Shown: positions 19,320-27,879 of the stretch, one piece after another
Position numbering within the stretch: the stretch's first letter is position 1
Layout: every line of letters starts with the position of its first letter
DNA from: Blautia caecimuris
GTDB lineage: Bacteria; Bacillota; Clostridia; Lachnospirales; Lachnospiraceae
Assembly: GCF_024622975.1 (NCBI RefSeq)
Contig: NZ_JANJZT010000002.1
Coordinates: 1-64,000, forward strand
Length of the DNA: 64,000 bases
Direction: 5' to 3'
Program-made: the position numbers and the translations under genes
The notes under the pieces: model-generated
What the model was told of the DNA's origin: nothing
The model's database searches: none
What the model saw: only the letters and a program-made list of their open reading frames with translations

Positions 19320-19404
19320 TGCGGAAGATGGGACTTGAACCCACACAAGCGCAATGCTTACAAGATCCTTAGTCTTGCTCGTCTGCCAGTTCCGACACTT
19401 CCGC
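19320..19404 (-). tRNA. tRNA-Leu, anticodon AAG (copy 1)
   Basis: The cloverleaf is complete: acceptor GCGGAAG/CTTCCGC, anticodon stem CAAGA/TCTTG, loop CTAAGGA giving anticodon AAG, a long variable arm typical of tRNA-Leu, a GTGGG/CCCAT T-stem and discriminator A. CCA is not encoded. AAG reads CUU, and if A34 is deaminated to inosine it would also read CUC and CUA. The gene has its own promoter and is identical to copy 2. Confidence 0.95.
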
Positions 19405-19453
19405 ATATCGCATTTCTTCGGGATTATTTTGTTTCTCCCTCGCGACAGATTTT

Positions 19454-19482
19454 AGTATATCAGTCATCAACAAATTTGTCAA
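19454..19482 (-). promoter_or_regulatory. Promoter of tRNA-Leu copy 1
   Basis: TTGACA (19482-19477), a 17-base spacer and TATACT (19459-19454) form a near-consensus promoter. The 40 bases between it and the tRNA (with CGCGAGGGAGAAACAAAATAA) are almost identical to those before copy 2. Confidence 0.85.
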
Positions 19483-19510
19483 TAACTTTTTTCACAGTTT
19501 TTACTGTGAA

Positions 19511-19595
19511 TGCGGAAGATGGGACTTGAACCCACACAAGCGCAATGCTTACAAGATCCTTAGTCTTGCTCGTCTGCCAGTTCCGACACTTCCGC
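19511..19595 (-). tRNA. tRNA-Leu, anticodon AAG (copy 2)
   Basis: This copy is identical in sequence to copy 1 and lies 191 bases away in the same direction. The upstream leader is duplicated too, so the unit was copied together with its promoter region, after which only the spacer diverged. A small hairpin (TTCACAGT/ACTGTGAA) follows the 3' end but has no T-run on the coding strand, so read-through into copy 1 is possible. Confidence 0.95.
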
Positions 19596-19644
19596 ATATC
19601 GCATTTCTTTGGGATTATTTTGTTTCTCCCTCGCGACGAATTGT

Positions 19645-19673
19645 AGTATATCAAAACCAGCAGACAAAGTCAA
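19645..19673 (-). promoter_or_regulatory. Promoter of tRNA-Leu copy 2
   Basis: TTGACT (19673-19668) and TATACT (19650-19645) with a 17-base spacer. It sits between the end of the peptidoglycan-binding gene and the tRNA. Confidence 0.8.
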
Positions 19674-19731
19674 TACCTTTTTTATATTTTTTTATTTTTC
19701 GCAAATGTTTTGCTTTTTCACAATATTTATC

Positions 19732-21018
19732 TCAGTTCAGCTCCGCGATCCGGCTGACCGCCACATAGATCTCCTGTATTTTATACCAGGTGGGATAATC
19801 GGTGATTCCTGTCTCAGGCAAACCAAATACCCCCTGAAAACGCCGTACTGCATCTGCTGTCCTCTGTCCGTAAATACCGTCTGCATTCACAGAGGGAACC
19901 GCCGGATAGGATTGGGAAATTGTGTTGATCTGCTCCTGAAGCTGCCGAACCTTTGCCCCGGTAGCCCCAATATCCAGATCATATCCGGGCCAGGAAGCCG
20001 GAACTCCGGAAACTTCTTCTGCCACATTAATATACATATCATCCCCGTAAAAATACCGAAGGATCTCTATGGGAGAATAGCCCTGATCTCCAAGGGTCTT
20101 GCTGCCCCACTGGGTCATCCAGCCTCTGTCCCTGCACTGTACACGCTGTCCGTCACAGTACTGAGTAAGAATCGGCTGACGCACATCCGGACGGGACAGA
20201 TAATTTTCAAACAACTCATCTACGATTCTGGAAATGCTGTCAAACACATTTCTTCCGTAAATCCATTTATGATCATAGACGGTTGACGAGGTAATGGTAA
20301 AATCATAGCCTTTATTCCGGTACCATTCTGTATACACCCTGTTCAAAGTAAACGACATAATAGCCAGAACATTGGCCCGTATGGTATCGTCCGGCCAGGT
20401 GGCATAAATTTCACTGCTTGCCACATTTTTTATATAATCTTTATAACGCACATAATAATTTCCTGCCGACTGATCTCCTACCGGACCGTTATGGACAATT
20501 ACATATTCCGGAATCACAACCTTGCTTAAAACGATCTCTCCCGTTTCATTGACAGGTTTGATCTCCGCTTCCGGATTTTTGGGCGGATATTCCGCAAACA
20601 GCGTATGGGGACCGATCACGATCCTGTCAAAGCTTTGCCGTGACTGAAATCTCAGTCTGACAGGCTGCTGAGCAAGAACATCCGGCAGAACTTCTGTTCC
20701 TGCAATTTCTTCTCTTTCAAATCCCTCCGCCTCTATCTGAATAGTATATTCGGCATAAGGCTGTTCTTCCGATGGTTCCATGCTGTATTCCAGAGGAGGG
20801 GACTTAAGTTCCAGAACCGGTGTCTGACCTGAAGAATCTGTTTTTATCTCCTCTACAGTCCGGTCAGGCTCTCCTGTGTAGGAGATTCTTACCACTGCGT
20901 CTTCTACCGGCCTTGTTCCGTCTTCTGTAAGAACGGTTACCTGCAGCCCTCCTCTGGAAGTATTTTCCTGCTGCATTCTCAGGCCGCTGTATTTTCTGTA
21001 GGGATATGACTGATCCAT
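19732..21018 (-). CDS. SpoIID-like/peptidoglycan-binding domain protein
   Basis: The 428-residue protein has an N-terminal repeat-like beta region (residues 20-150), a central domain with IKNVASSEIYATWPDDTIRA and CDGQRVQCRDRGWMTQWGS, resembling SpoIID-type lytic transglycosylase relatives, and a C-terminal peptidoglycan-binding domain DIGATGAKVRQLQEQI to the end. No signal peptide is visible, so how it reaches the wall is unclear. The ATG at 21018 has TTGGAG before it and is favoured over the TTG at 21030. Related proteins are common in Lachnospiraceae, with a cell-wall or spore-coat role inferred only. It is not in an obvious operon; the phosphodiester glycosidase is upstream. Confidence 0.7.
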   Translation of the reverse strand: MDQSYPYRKYSGLRMQQENTSRGGLQVTVLTEDGTRPVEDAVVRISYTGEPDRTVEEIKTDSSGQTPVLELKSPPLEYSMEPSEEQPYAEYTIQIEAEGFEREEIAGTEVLPDVLAQQPVRLRFQSRQSFDRIVIGPHTLFAEYPPKNPEAEIKPVNETGEIVLSKVVIPEYVIVHNGPVGDQSAGNYYVRYKDYIKNVASSEIYATWPDDTIRANVLAIMSFTLNRVYTEWYRNKGYDFTITSSTVYDHKWIYGRNVFDSISRIVDELFENYLSRPDVRQPILTQYCDGQRVQCRDRGWMTQWGSKTLGDQGYSPIEILRYFYGDDMYINVAEEVSGVPASWPGYDLDIGATGAKVRQLQEQINTISQSYPAVPSVNADGIYGQRTADAVRRFQGVFGLPETGITDYPTWYKIQEIYVAVSRIAELN

Positions 21019-21081
21019 TTTGTTCTCCAAAAAACAGTTTTACAGCATTTTATGCGTTTTTCTCTTTGTTTATACACAGAC

Positions 21082-22425
21082 TTATTTCAGACTGCTCTTT
21101 CCACTGGAAGGGCGTATCATTGCCTCGTTTTCATGAATTACAATTTCTTCCCCTTCTGCGCCGTCTCCTGCATCAATAAAATACAGAATGTCACCGCAGG
21201 GACGTTCTTTTCCTCCATCGGTAAGTATGTTCAGAACCCTGCCTTTAAACACAAGGGTTGTGGAGCCTCCCCCGTCAAGATGATATGCATACTCACATCC
21301 CAGATCCAGAAACACCTGCTGAAGCTCCTGATAAGTCATGCCCTCAGAGCCTCCGGCTCCTTTTCCGTCAACTGCCACAAGATAGTATTCTCCCGGATTC
21401 ACCATTCCCACTGCCGTTCTCTGATATCGGGCTGTCTGGGTAAACTGACCGGATATTTCTGATGCTTTTCCGTTTTCTATGAGGGTAGGGCCAAAACAGT
21501 AGGTATCCTTCACGCCCCGGTTTATCATAGTCTCAGCCGTCATTCCGGCTGCCGCAGTAAACATGCCGCCATCCTGGGTCACACAAAAAATATTTCCATT
21601 GGAATACACATCATTATAAATCTTTCCGTTTTTGATCATGGTTTTTCCAGGAGCAGGTATGCCCGTTCCATAAGAAAATCCGCTTCCGTTTACCCCGATC
21701 ACTCCGTTATGAGCAGCAAGCTCCTCTGAAACCGGTTTGCGGGGATTTCCGTAGGTTCCTCCGCAAAGAGCCGAACACAGCTGCCGGGGACTGAAGGTTT
21801 CCACATGACAGACCCAGTATTTTGTATAGCCGGTGTCTTTTTCCTGCGCGGATATTTTCAATGTTTCTGTCTCATAATGCAGATCGTCATTTATGTAATC
21901 CCATTCATCTGATATACGGTCTACGATTTTTTGAAATTCCTGACGTTTCCGGTCATAAGACAGAGGAAGCTTCCACATTTCTGTCTGTGCATCCTGAAAA
22001 ATTTTACTGTTTTTTGACGTATTCATTGCAACAGAATCAGAATCCGGATCATACAGCTTTGCCAGCATTTTTTCTACTTTCTTTATCCTGGCCTCTGCTT
22101 CCTCCCTTTGCCTTTTCTCTTCTTCTTTCTTTTTTCGGTCTTCCTCTGCTTTTTGCTTTTTCTCCTTTTCAGTTTCTGTATCCTGCAGTTCTTCTCTCTT
22201 TTCCATTTTCCCGGATTCACTCTGGTATTCCGGATAGGGACCGGCTTTTTCCGGTGCCCCTGCTTCCAGATATTCTCTCTCCGCCTTCAGTTTTTCTGCT
22301 TCCTCTTCCTGGAATTTTTCTTTCCCTGCCTGTCGGCTGAAAAAACAGGCTGCTCCAATTCCTCCCACAGACACCAGAGCTGCCATCAGCAGGACAAGCA
22401 TACCCTTGCCACATCTTTTTTTCAA
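21082..22425 (-). CDS. membrane-anchored phosphodiester glycosidase-family protein
   Basis: The 447-residue protein begins with one hydrophobic segment (residues 9-30), continues with a highly charged Lys/Glu-rich coiled-coil stretch (about 35-115) and ends with a phosphodiester glycosidase (NAGPA-like) domain. Typical parts are GVIGVNGSGFSYGTGIPAPG (about 240-259), YLVAVDGKG and YAYHLDGGGSTTLVF near 385. The family includes enzymes acting on sugar phosphodiesters in wall or teichoic-acid metabolism; the substrate here is unknown. The TTG start is preceded by GGAGGAGCAGA. It would be an outward-facing enzyme tethered by the N-terminal helix. Confidence 0.75.
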   Translation of the reverse strand: MKKRCGKGMLVLLMAALVSVGGIGAACFFSRQAGKEKFQEEEAEKLKAEREYLEAGAPEKAGPYPEYQSESGKMEKREELQDTETEKEKKQKAEEDRKKKEEEKRQREEAEARIKKVEKMLAKLYDPDSDSVAMNTSKNSKIFQDAQTEMWKLPLSYDRKRQEFQKIVDRISDEWDYINDDLHYETETLKISAQEKDTGYTKYWVCHVETFSPRQLCSALCGGTYGNPRKPVSEELAAHNGVIGVNGSGFSYGTGIPAPGKTMIKNGKIYNDVYSNGNIFCVTQDGGMFTAAAGMTAETMINRGVKDTYCFGPTLIENGKASEISGQFTQTARYQRTAVGMVNPGEYYLVAVDGKGAGGSEGMTYQELQQVFLDLGCEYAYHLDGGGSTTLVFKGRVLNILTDGGKERPCGDILYFIDAGDGAEGEEIVIHENEAMIRPSSGKSSLK

Positions 22426-22452
22426 TCTGCTCCTCCGTCAGCACAGTAGCAC

Positions 22453-22475
22453 AAAAGCCGGATTCTCCGGCTTTT
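22453..22475 (-). terminator. Terminator after rseP
   Basis: AAAAGCCGGA and TCCGGCTTTT form a 10-bp inverted repeat with a 3-nt loop, followed on the minus strand by TGTGC. It is short of T's beyond the stem, but the stem's own T-run acts as tail. Confidence 0.65.
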
Positions 22476-22481
22476 ATACGA

Positions 22482-23768
22482 TCAGAATATTTTAAGAATA
22501 TCGTTATACATAACAACAACCATCAGCGCCATCAAAAGCATCAGCCCTGCAAAGTGAACCATACCTTCCACTTCGCGATTCACAGGCTTTTTACGCACTG
22601 CCTCTATAAAGAGAAATACAAGTCTTCCGCCATCCAGTGCAGGAAGCGGCAGAAGATTCATAACTCCAAGGTTTGCCGAAAGAAGTACTGCCATATTCAG
22701 CATATTCATCCAGAGCATCAGAGTTCCCGCGCTTTTGCTTTCTTCATAGGTAGTTCCAATGGCATCCACAACCCCTACAGGACCGCTGAGATCCTTTACT
22801 CCAAGTCCACCTGTCACCAGCTCTTTCAGGCTGAGAAGCGTGGTACGGATCATATATTTTACATCCAGAGCAGCATATTTCAGAACCTGGAAGCCCTCTG
22901 CCTTAATATACCCCATATTATAGGAGAATCCGGGAATCGGAGTTCTGTACTCCTTTGGAGTAATCTTTGCAGAATATTCCAGTCCGTCACGGTCATAGGT
23001 AATCTCGACTTCTTTGTCAGAAAGGGGATGCTCTGCAATATAGTTTTCGTATGCTTTTCCATCAGGAATCCTGGTTCCGTCAATGGAAGTGATCACATCT
23101 CCTGCCTGAAGCCCTGCAGCCTCCAGAGGCATTCCCTCGATCAGAGAAAGAACCTCCATGGAATCTGTACCGGAGCGATTAAAGCCCAGAAGATAGCGAA
23201 CCGACACGTCCGGAGTGTAAGTAAATGTTTTTTCTTCGCCGCCCCGGAGTACCTTCATGGTAACCGGTTCTTCCTGAAGTTCATTCAGATAAGAATATAC
23301 ATACAGATCACGGGCTACATCCACCGTATAGCCGTCAAACTCTGTAACAATATCTCCTTCCCGAAGCCCGGCTTCTGCCGCAGGAGAACCTTTTTCCACT
23401 TCCATGATCTCTGCCGGATCATACCCTACAAATCCGGTAATGATCACTGATAAAAGAAAAGCCAGAACAAAGTTAAATATCGGACCTGCCGCTACAACAG
23501 AAATCCTCCCCCACACCGGAGCAGCATTAAAGGTTCCGGGAAGTTCTTCTTCACCTGTATCCTCTCCCAGCATAGCACAGGATCCGCCAATAGGAAAAAG
23601 CTTAATGGAATACCTGGTTTCTCCCTTCTGCGTGCTGAAAAGCCGCGGACCCATGCCAAGAGAAAACTCTGTTACCACAATTCCGTTTTTTTTCGCCAGA
23701 AGGAAATGTCCAAGCTCATGTATGATAATAATCACGCTGAATATAATGACAGCAATCAGAATCTTCAA
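22482..23768 (-). CDS. rseP: site-2 zinc metalloprotease (RseP/RasP)
   Basis: This intramembrane protease cleaves anti-sigma factors and signal peptides. The zinc site HELGHF is in the first helix (about residues 16-21) and the third metal ligand lies in the late LLPLPALDGGRLVF. Two PDZ domains lie between (SPAAEAGLREGDIV and MPLEAAGLQAGDVI). I take the TTG at 23768 as start (428 residues, beginning KILIAVIIFSVI) because AGGTGG precedes it and homologues begin there; the TTG six codons earlier lies inside dxr. It follows dxr by one base. Confidence 0.9.
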   Translation of the reverse strand: MKILIAVIIFSVIIIIHELGHFLLAKKNGIVVTEFSLGMGPRLFSTQKGETRYSIKLFPIGGSCAMLGEDTGEEELPGTFNAAPVWGRISVVAAGPIFNFVLAFLLSVIITGFVGYDPAEIMEVEKGSPAAEAGLREGDIVTEFDGYTVDVARDLYVYSYLNELQEEPVTMKVLRGGEEKTFTYTPDVSVRYLLGFNRSGTDSMEVLSLIEGMPLEAAGLQAGDVITSIDGTRIPDGKAYENYIAEHPLSDKEVEITYDRDGLEYSAKITPKEYRTPIPGFSYNMGYIKAEGFQVLKYAALDVKYMIRTTLLSLKELVTGGLGVKDLSGPVGVVDAIGTTYEESKSAGTLMLWMNMLNMAVLLSANLGVMNLLPLPALDGGRLVFLFIEAVRKKPVNREVEGMVHFAGLMLLMALMVVVMYNDILKIF

Positions 23769-23769
23769 T

Positions 23770-24912
23770 TTACCACCTGCTTTCAATCCACTGATATGTC
23801 TCGTTTTCTACTGCCAGGATTTCATCCAGATCAGGAGACTCTGTTTTTTTATGTCTTCCCATAGACTGCCCGATAATATCATAAATATCCAGAAAACGTA
23901 TTTCCTCATGAAGGAATTTCTTTACTGCAAGCTCGTTTGCCGCATTAAAAACAGTCGGCATGGAACCGCCCTCCCGGGCTGCCTGAATTGCCATTGGAAG
24001 TCCCAGAAAAGTCTCCATATCAGGCTCTTCAAAGGTAATCTGCCCAAGCTTTGCAAAATCAAGTCTCTCACCGTCCAGGTATCTTCTTTCCGGATAATAA
24101 AGAGCATACTGAATAGGCAGACGCATATCCGGCGTTCCCAGCTGCGCCATAATACCTCCGTCCTTAAATTCCACCATAGAGTGAATGGCGCTCTGAGGCT
24201 GTACCACTACCTGGATCCGGTCAAGCTCCACATCAAAAAGCCATTTTGCTTCCATCACTTCCAGTCCCTTGTTGACAAGAGTTGCAGAATCTACTGTGAT
24301 CTTCTGTCCCATTACCCAGTTGGGATGCTTCAGCGTATCAGCCAGAGTCACCTGCTCCAGATCTTTTCTTTTTCTGCCGCGGAAAGGACCGCCGGACGCT
24401 GTGATCAGAAGCTTATGTATTTCTTCCCGCCGTTCTCCGTTCAGGCACTGGAACACTGCGCTGTGTTCACTGTCAACAGGAAGGATCCTGACACCGTATT
24501 TTTCCGCCATAGGCATGATCAGATGGCCTGCCGTAACAAGAGTCTCCTTATTGGCAAGCGCAATATCCTTGCCTGCCCGGATCGCCTCAATGGTAGGGCG
24601 GATGCCCAGCATTCCCACGATAGCAGTTACCAGGATTTCCGTTTCTTCCATAGAAGCCAGTTCCAGAAGTCCTTCCATTCCTGAAACAACTTTTACATCT
24701 GTATCCTGAAGCTTTACCCTCAGTTCCCGGGCCGCATCTTCCTCCCACACAGCAACAAGCCTGGGACAAAATTCTCTTGCCTGCTCCTCCAGCTTTTTTA
24801 TGTTTCTTCCGGCGCTGATTCCCAGAACCTGAATATCTCCATTGGCACGGACAACCTCCAGTGTCTGTGTTCCGATAGAGCCTGTAGAACCTAAAATTGC
24901 AATTTTTTTCAT
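23770..24912 (-). CDS. dxr: 1-deoxy-D-xylulose 5-phosphate reductoisomerase
   Basis: Dxr converts DXP to methylerythritol 4-phosphate in non-mevalonate isoprenoid synthesis. The 380 residues show the NADPH loop ILGSTGSIGTQTLEVV (5-20), ALANKETLVTAG (about 118-129), the substrate loop VDSEHSAVFQCL (about 148-159) and ASGGPFRG. It sits between cdsA and rseP; the order uppS-cdsA-dxr-rseP is conserved in Firmicutes and many other bacteria. Confidence 0.97.
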   Translation of the reverse strand: MKKIAILGSTGSIGTQTLEVVRANGDIQVLGISAGRNIKKLEEQAREFCPRLVAVWEEDAARELRVKLQDTDVKVVSGMEGLLELASMEETEILVTAIVGMLGIRPTIEAIRAGKDIALANKETLVTAGHLIMPMAEKYGVRILPVDSEHSAVFQCLNGERREEIHKLLITASGGPFRGRKRKDLEQVTLADTLKHPNWVMGQKITVDSATLVNKGLEVMEAKWLFDVELDRIQVVVQPQSAIHSMVEFKDGGIMAQLGTPDMRLPIQYALYYPERRYLDGERLDFAKLGQITFEEPDMETFLGLPMAIQAAREGGSMPTVFNAANELAVKKFLHEEIRFLDIYDIIGQSMGRHKKTESPDLDEILAVENETYQWIESRW

Positions 24913-24946
24913 ATTGACTCCTTATAGGATATTTTGTAATCTGTTT

Positions 24947-25741
24947 TTATATACCCAGAATAAATTTTGCCATGTAATAGATAACAGGAGCAGTAAAGAT
25001 CACACTGTCGAAACGGTCAAGAATGCCTCCATGTCCCGGGATCATCTTTCCATAATCTTTGATTCCTCTGTTTCTTTTAATGGCGGATGCTGCCAGATCG
25101 CCAACCATGGAAATCAGGGCTCCCACTGCGCAGATCACCGCATATTCCACTACCGGGGCATGAATGATTGCCGCATAGGCAGCTCCGAGACCTGCTGCTC
25201 CTGCAACTCCTCCAACTGCTCCCTCTATTGATTTTTTAGGGCTCAGCACCGGCGCCATTTTATGTTTTCCGATCAGTACGCCCACACAGTATGCGCAGGT
25301 ATCACAGCCCCAGGAACAGAAAAAGATCAGCCACACAAGAAGATGTCCGTTTTCCAGATTTCTTGTAAGGAGGATAAAAGACAGCATAACTGCAACATAT
25401 ACCAGTCCGAAAAATGCAGACATCACCTGTTCTGCCTGATATTTAGGATAGGTAAATACATAGACAAACATCAAAAGCACAAGGGAAAGGATTACTGCCA
25501 TCATTCCATATTTTTCAAATCCCAGAAAAACTGTGCCATAATAAAGAACTGCCCCCAGATAACCGGCCAGCTCCAGAAGATCCATTCCGCTTTTATGCAC
25601 GCCCATGGCATTGTACAGCTCTCTCATGCCGATCAGCGAAACACACAGCAGTGTCAGAAGCAGAACATATCCTCCGCTCATGATCGTCAAAAGGGCAATG
25701 ATCACCAGAACAATGCCGCTTAAGAGTCTTGTTTTAAACAT
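24947..25741 (-). CDS. cdsA: phosphatidate cytidylyltransferase
   Basis: CdsA makes CDP-diacylglycerol from phosphatidate and CTP, the entry to phospholipid head-group synthesis. The 264-residue protein has eight or so membrane segments and the C-terminal signature KDYGKMIPGHGGILDRFDSV (about 226-245), with the Asp residues that bind metal. It starts 3 bases after the stop of uppS, suggesting tight coupling. Confidence 0.96.
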   Translation of the reverse strand: MFKTRLLSGIVLVIIALLTIMSGGYVLLLTLLCVSLIGMRELYNAMGVHKSGMDLLELAGYLGAVLYYGTVFLGFEKYGMMAVILSLVLLMFVYVFTYPKYQAEQVMSAFFGLVYVAVMLSFILLTRNLENGHLLVWLIFFCSWGCDTCAYCVGVLIGKHKMAPVLSPKKSIEGAVGGVAGAAGLGAAYAAIIHAPVVEYAVICAVGALISMVGDLAASAIKRNRGIKDYGKMIPGHGGILDRFDSVIFTAPVIYYMAKFILGI

Positions 25742-25744
25742 TGT

Positions 25745-26452
25745 CTACTCCTCCTTCACTCCGCCGTATCTTCGGTCTCGTTCGTTGTATTTTTCTATGG
25801 CTTTTATCAGCTCCGGCTTATGAAAATCCGGCCATGCCACATCTGTAAAATAAAATTCTGTGTATGCAAGCTGCCACAGAAGATAATTGGAAAGTCTCTG
25901 CTCCCCGCTTGTACGAATCAGAAAATCCGGGTCAGGAATACCTGCCGTATCCAGATATCCTTCAAAAACGTCTTCCGTGATCTCCCCGGGACTGACCTTT
26001 CCGTCCACTGCATCCTGCGCAAGCTTCCTGATACCTCTTACAATCTCATCACGTCCGCCATAGTTCAGGGCAATCTGGAAAAACAGTTCCTCATAATCCT
26101 TTGAAAATTCCTCAAGCTCTCTGACTTTCTGCTGGATATCCTCATCAAAAGCAGTAATATCTCCCAGAACACGCACGCGCATTTTATTTTTCCTGGAAAT
26201 CTTTATACATTTTTTCAGATAATTCCGGAACAGGTTCATTAAGGAATCCACTTCTTCTCTTGAGCGTTTCCAGTTTTCTGTTGAAAATGCATACACTGTC
26301 AGATACTTGACTCCAAGCTCTTTCATATCGTCACAGATCGTTTCCAGATTTGCACAGCCCTTTACATGACCATAGCTTCTGGGCATTCCTTTGGCTTTTG
26401 CCCAGCGTCCGTTGCCATCCAGAATGATCGCTATATGATTCGGTACTCTCAT
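25745..26452 (-). CDS. uppS: isoprenyl transferase (undecaprenyl diphosphate synthase)
   Basis: The enzyme elongates farnesyl diphosphate in cis to the C55 lipid carrier used in wall synthesis. The 235 residues include IILDGNGRWAKAKG (8-21, with catalytic Asp), YAFSTENWKRSREE (about 66-79) and the C-terminal RTSGEQRLSNYLLWQLAY with YTEFYFTDVAWPDF. It heads the four-gene lipid and isoprenoid unit after the frr terminator. Confidence 0.96.
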   Translation of the reverse strand: MRVPNHIAIILDGNGRWAKAKGMPRSYGHVKGCANLETICDDMKELGVKYLTVYAFSTENWKRSREEVDSLMNLFRNYLKKCIKISRKNKMRVRVLGDITAFDEDIQQKVRELEEFSKDYEELFFQIALNYGGRDEIVRGIRKLAQDAVDGKVSPGEITEDVFEGYLDTAGIPDPDFLIRTSGEQRLSNYLLWQLAYTEFYFTDVAWPDFHKPELIKAIEKYNERDRRYGGVKEE

Positions 26453-26485
26453 TGCCGCTCCTCCCGGTAATTTTTATGTTATGGC

Positions 26486-26518
26486 AAAAGGAGAGCTATC
26501 TTTTACAGCTCTCCTTTC
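26486..26518 (-). terminator. Terminator between frr and uppS
   Basis: An 11-bp inverted repeat (AAAGGAGAGCT / AGCTCTCCTTT) with a 9-nt loop lies between the two genes. The U-tract on the minus strand is short (TTTTGCC), so some read-through into uppS is likely. Confidence 0.65.
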
Positions 26519-26536
26519 TCTTTCCCGCTGAATTAA

Positions 26537-27088
26537 TTATACAGTCAGGATCTCTTTTGCTTTTTTATCTACTGCTGCCTCGATATCTTTGATATATTTA
26601 TCTGTCAGCTTCTGAACTTCGTTTTCCAGATCCTTTACTTCATCCTCAGACACATCCTGCTTGGTAAGCTTTTTAAATGCGTCGTTGGCATCACGGCGGA
26701 CATTGCGGACAGCAACCTTAGCTGCTTCTCCCTTTTTCTTAACATCCTTTACCAGTTCCTTACGGCGCTCTTCGGTAAGCTCCGGAAGAACAAGACGGAT
26801 GATCTTTCCGTCATTGTTTGGATTCAGTCCAAGATCGGATGTAAGAATCGCTTTCTCGATCTCTTTGATAAGGCTTGATTCCCACGGCTGGATCTGAATC
26901 ATACGTGCCTCAGGCACAGTAACATTGGCCACCTGCTGCAACGGTGTGGGGCTTCCGTAATAATCTACGGTGATCTTGTCAAGGATATGCGGATTTGCAC
27001 GTCCTGCACGGATTGTAGAAAGCTCTGCCTCAAATCCGTTTAAAGTTTTTGTCATTTTGCTGTCATACTTCTGAACTCTTTCATCCAT
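26537..27088 (-). CDS. frr: ribosome recycling factor
   Basis: Frr, with EF-G, splits post-termination ribosomes. The 183-residue length and the sequence RAGRANPHILDKITVDYYG (about 27-45), LTEERRKELVKDVKK and the final helical arm match the family closely. It lies 56 bases downstream of pyrH, a conserved pairing. Confidence 0.97.
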   Translation of the reverse strand: MDERVQKYDSKMTKTLNGFEAELSTIRAGRANPHILDKITVDYYGSPTPLQQVANVTVPEARMIQIQPWESSLIKEIEKAILTSDLGLNPNNDGKIIRLVLPELTEERRKELVKDVKKKGEAAKVAVRNVRRDANDAFKKLTKQDVSEDEVKDLENEVQKLTDKYIKDIEAAVDKKAKEILTV

Positions 27089-27144
27089 TTGTCTAATCTC
27101 CCTCTCCTTGTTTTTTGCAGCCTCGCTGCATCATATACGGCAGC

Positions 27145-27840
27145 TTAAACCGTTACTTTTGTACCGGAAAACTTACCGTGAACCGCATTGACAATGCTGT
27201 TCTCTTCCTCAAGACCAAACACCAGCATAGGCATTTTCTGCTCAAGACACATAATAGATGCTGTAAGATCCATTGCAGCCAGTTTCTTGTCTACAACCTC
27301 TTCAATAGAAATCTCATCGTATTTTACTGCTTCCGGATTCACCTTTGGATCGCTGTCATAAATTCCGTCTACTGCCTTTGCAAGAAGGATGGCTTCTGCC
27401 TCGATCTCTACTGCACGCAGCACAGTTGCCGTGTCTGTGGAAAAATACGGATGTCCGGTTCCGCCTGCAAAGAACAGAATCTTTCCTGCCTTAAACGCTT
27501 CCTCCACTGTATCCTTGGAATACAGTTTCGTAAATGCTCCGCATACAAACGGAGTAAAAATTTCTGTTTCAAGTCCCAGATATCTGCAGATATCAGAAAC
27601 ATAAATACAATTCATCACTGTGGCAAGCATACCGATCTGATCCGCTTTATTACGGTTGATGGTCTCGCTTGTACGTCCTCTCCAGAAGTTTCCTCCACCG
27701 ATCACGATTCCCACCTGAGTTCCCTCTTCTGCAATGGTACGGATCTGTCTGGACACAGCAATTACTGTCTCCTCGTCAAAACCGGTCTTTTTTGCTCCTG
27801 CAAGAGCTTCTCCGCTTAATTTCAGTAAAATACGCTTCAT
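27145..27840 (-). CDS. pyrH: UMP kinase
   Basis: PyrH phosphorylates UMP to UDP. The 231 residues have KRILLKLSGEAL at the N-terminus, VIGGGNFWRGRTSE (about 46-59) and VDGIYDSDPKVNP (about 159-171), all hallmarks of the bacterial amino-acid-kinase-type enzyme. It follows the lipoprotein gene by 39 bases, and frr follows it. Confidence 0.97.
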   Translation of the reverse strand: MKRILLKLSGEALAGAKKTGFDEETVIAVSRQIRTIAEEGTQVGIVIGGGNFWRGRTSETINRNKADQIGMLATVMNCIYVSDICRYLGLETEIFTPFVCGAFTKLYSKDTVEEAFKAGKILFFAGGTGHPYFSTDTATVLRAVEIEAEAILLAKAVDGIYDSDPKVNPEAVKYDEISIEEVVDKKLAAMDLTASIMCLEQKMPMLVFGLEEENSIVNAVHGKFSGTKVTV

Positions 27841-27879
27841 AATCTTATCCTCTCCTGTTTCTTTTCGTACAAAAGACTT

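Noticed and set aside
19490-19510. Hairpin after tRNA-Leu copy 2
   Set aside because: The coding strand has A's, not T's, after the stem; it is not a normal terminator for these genes.
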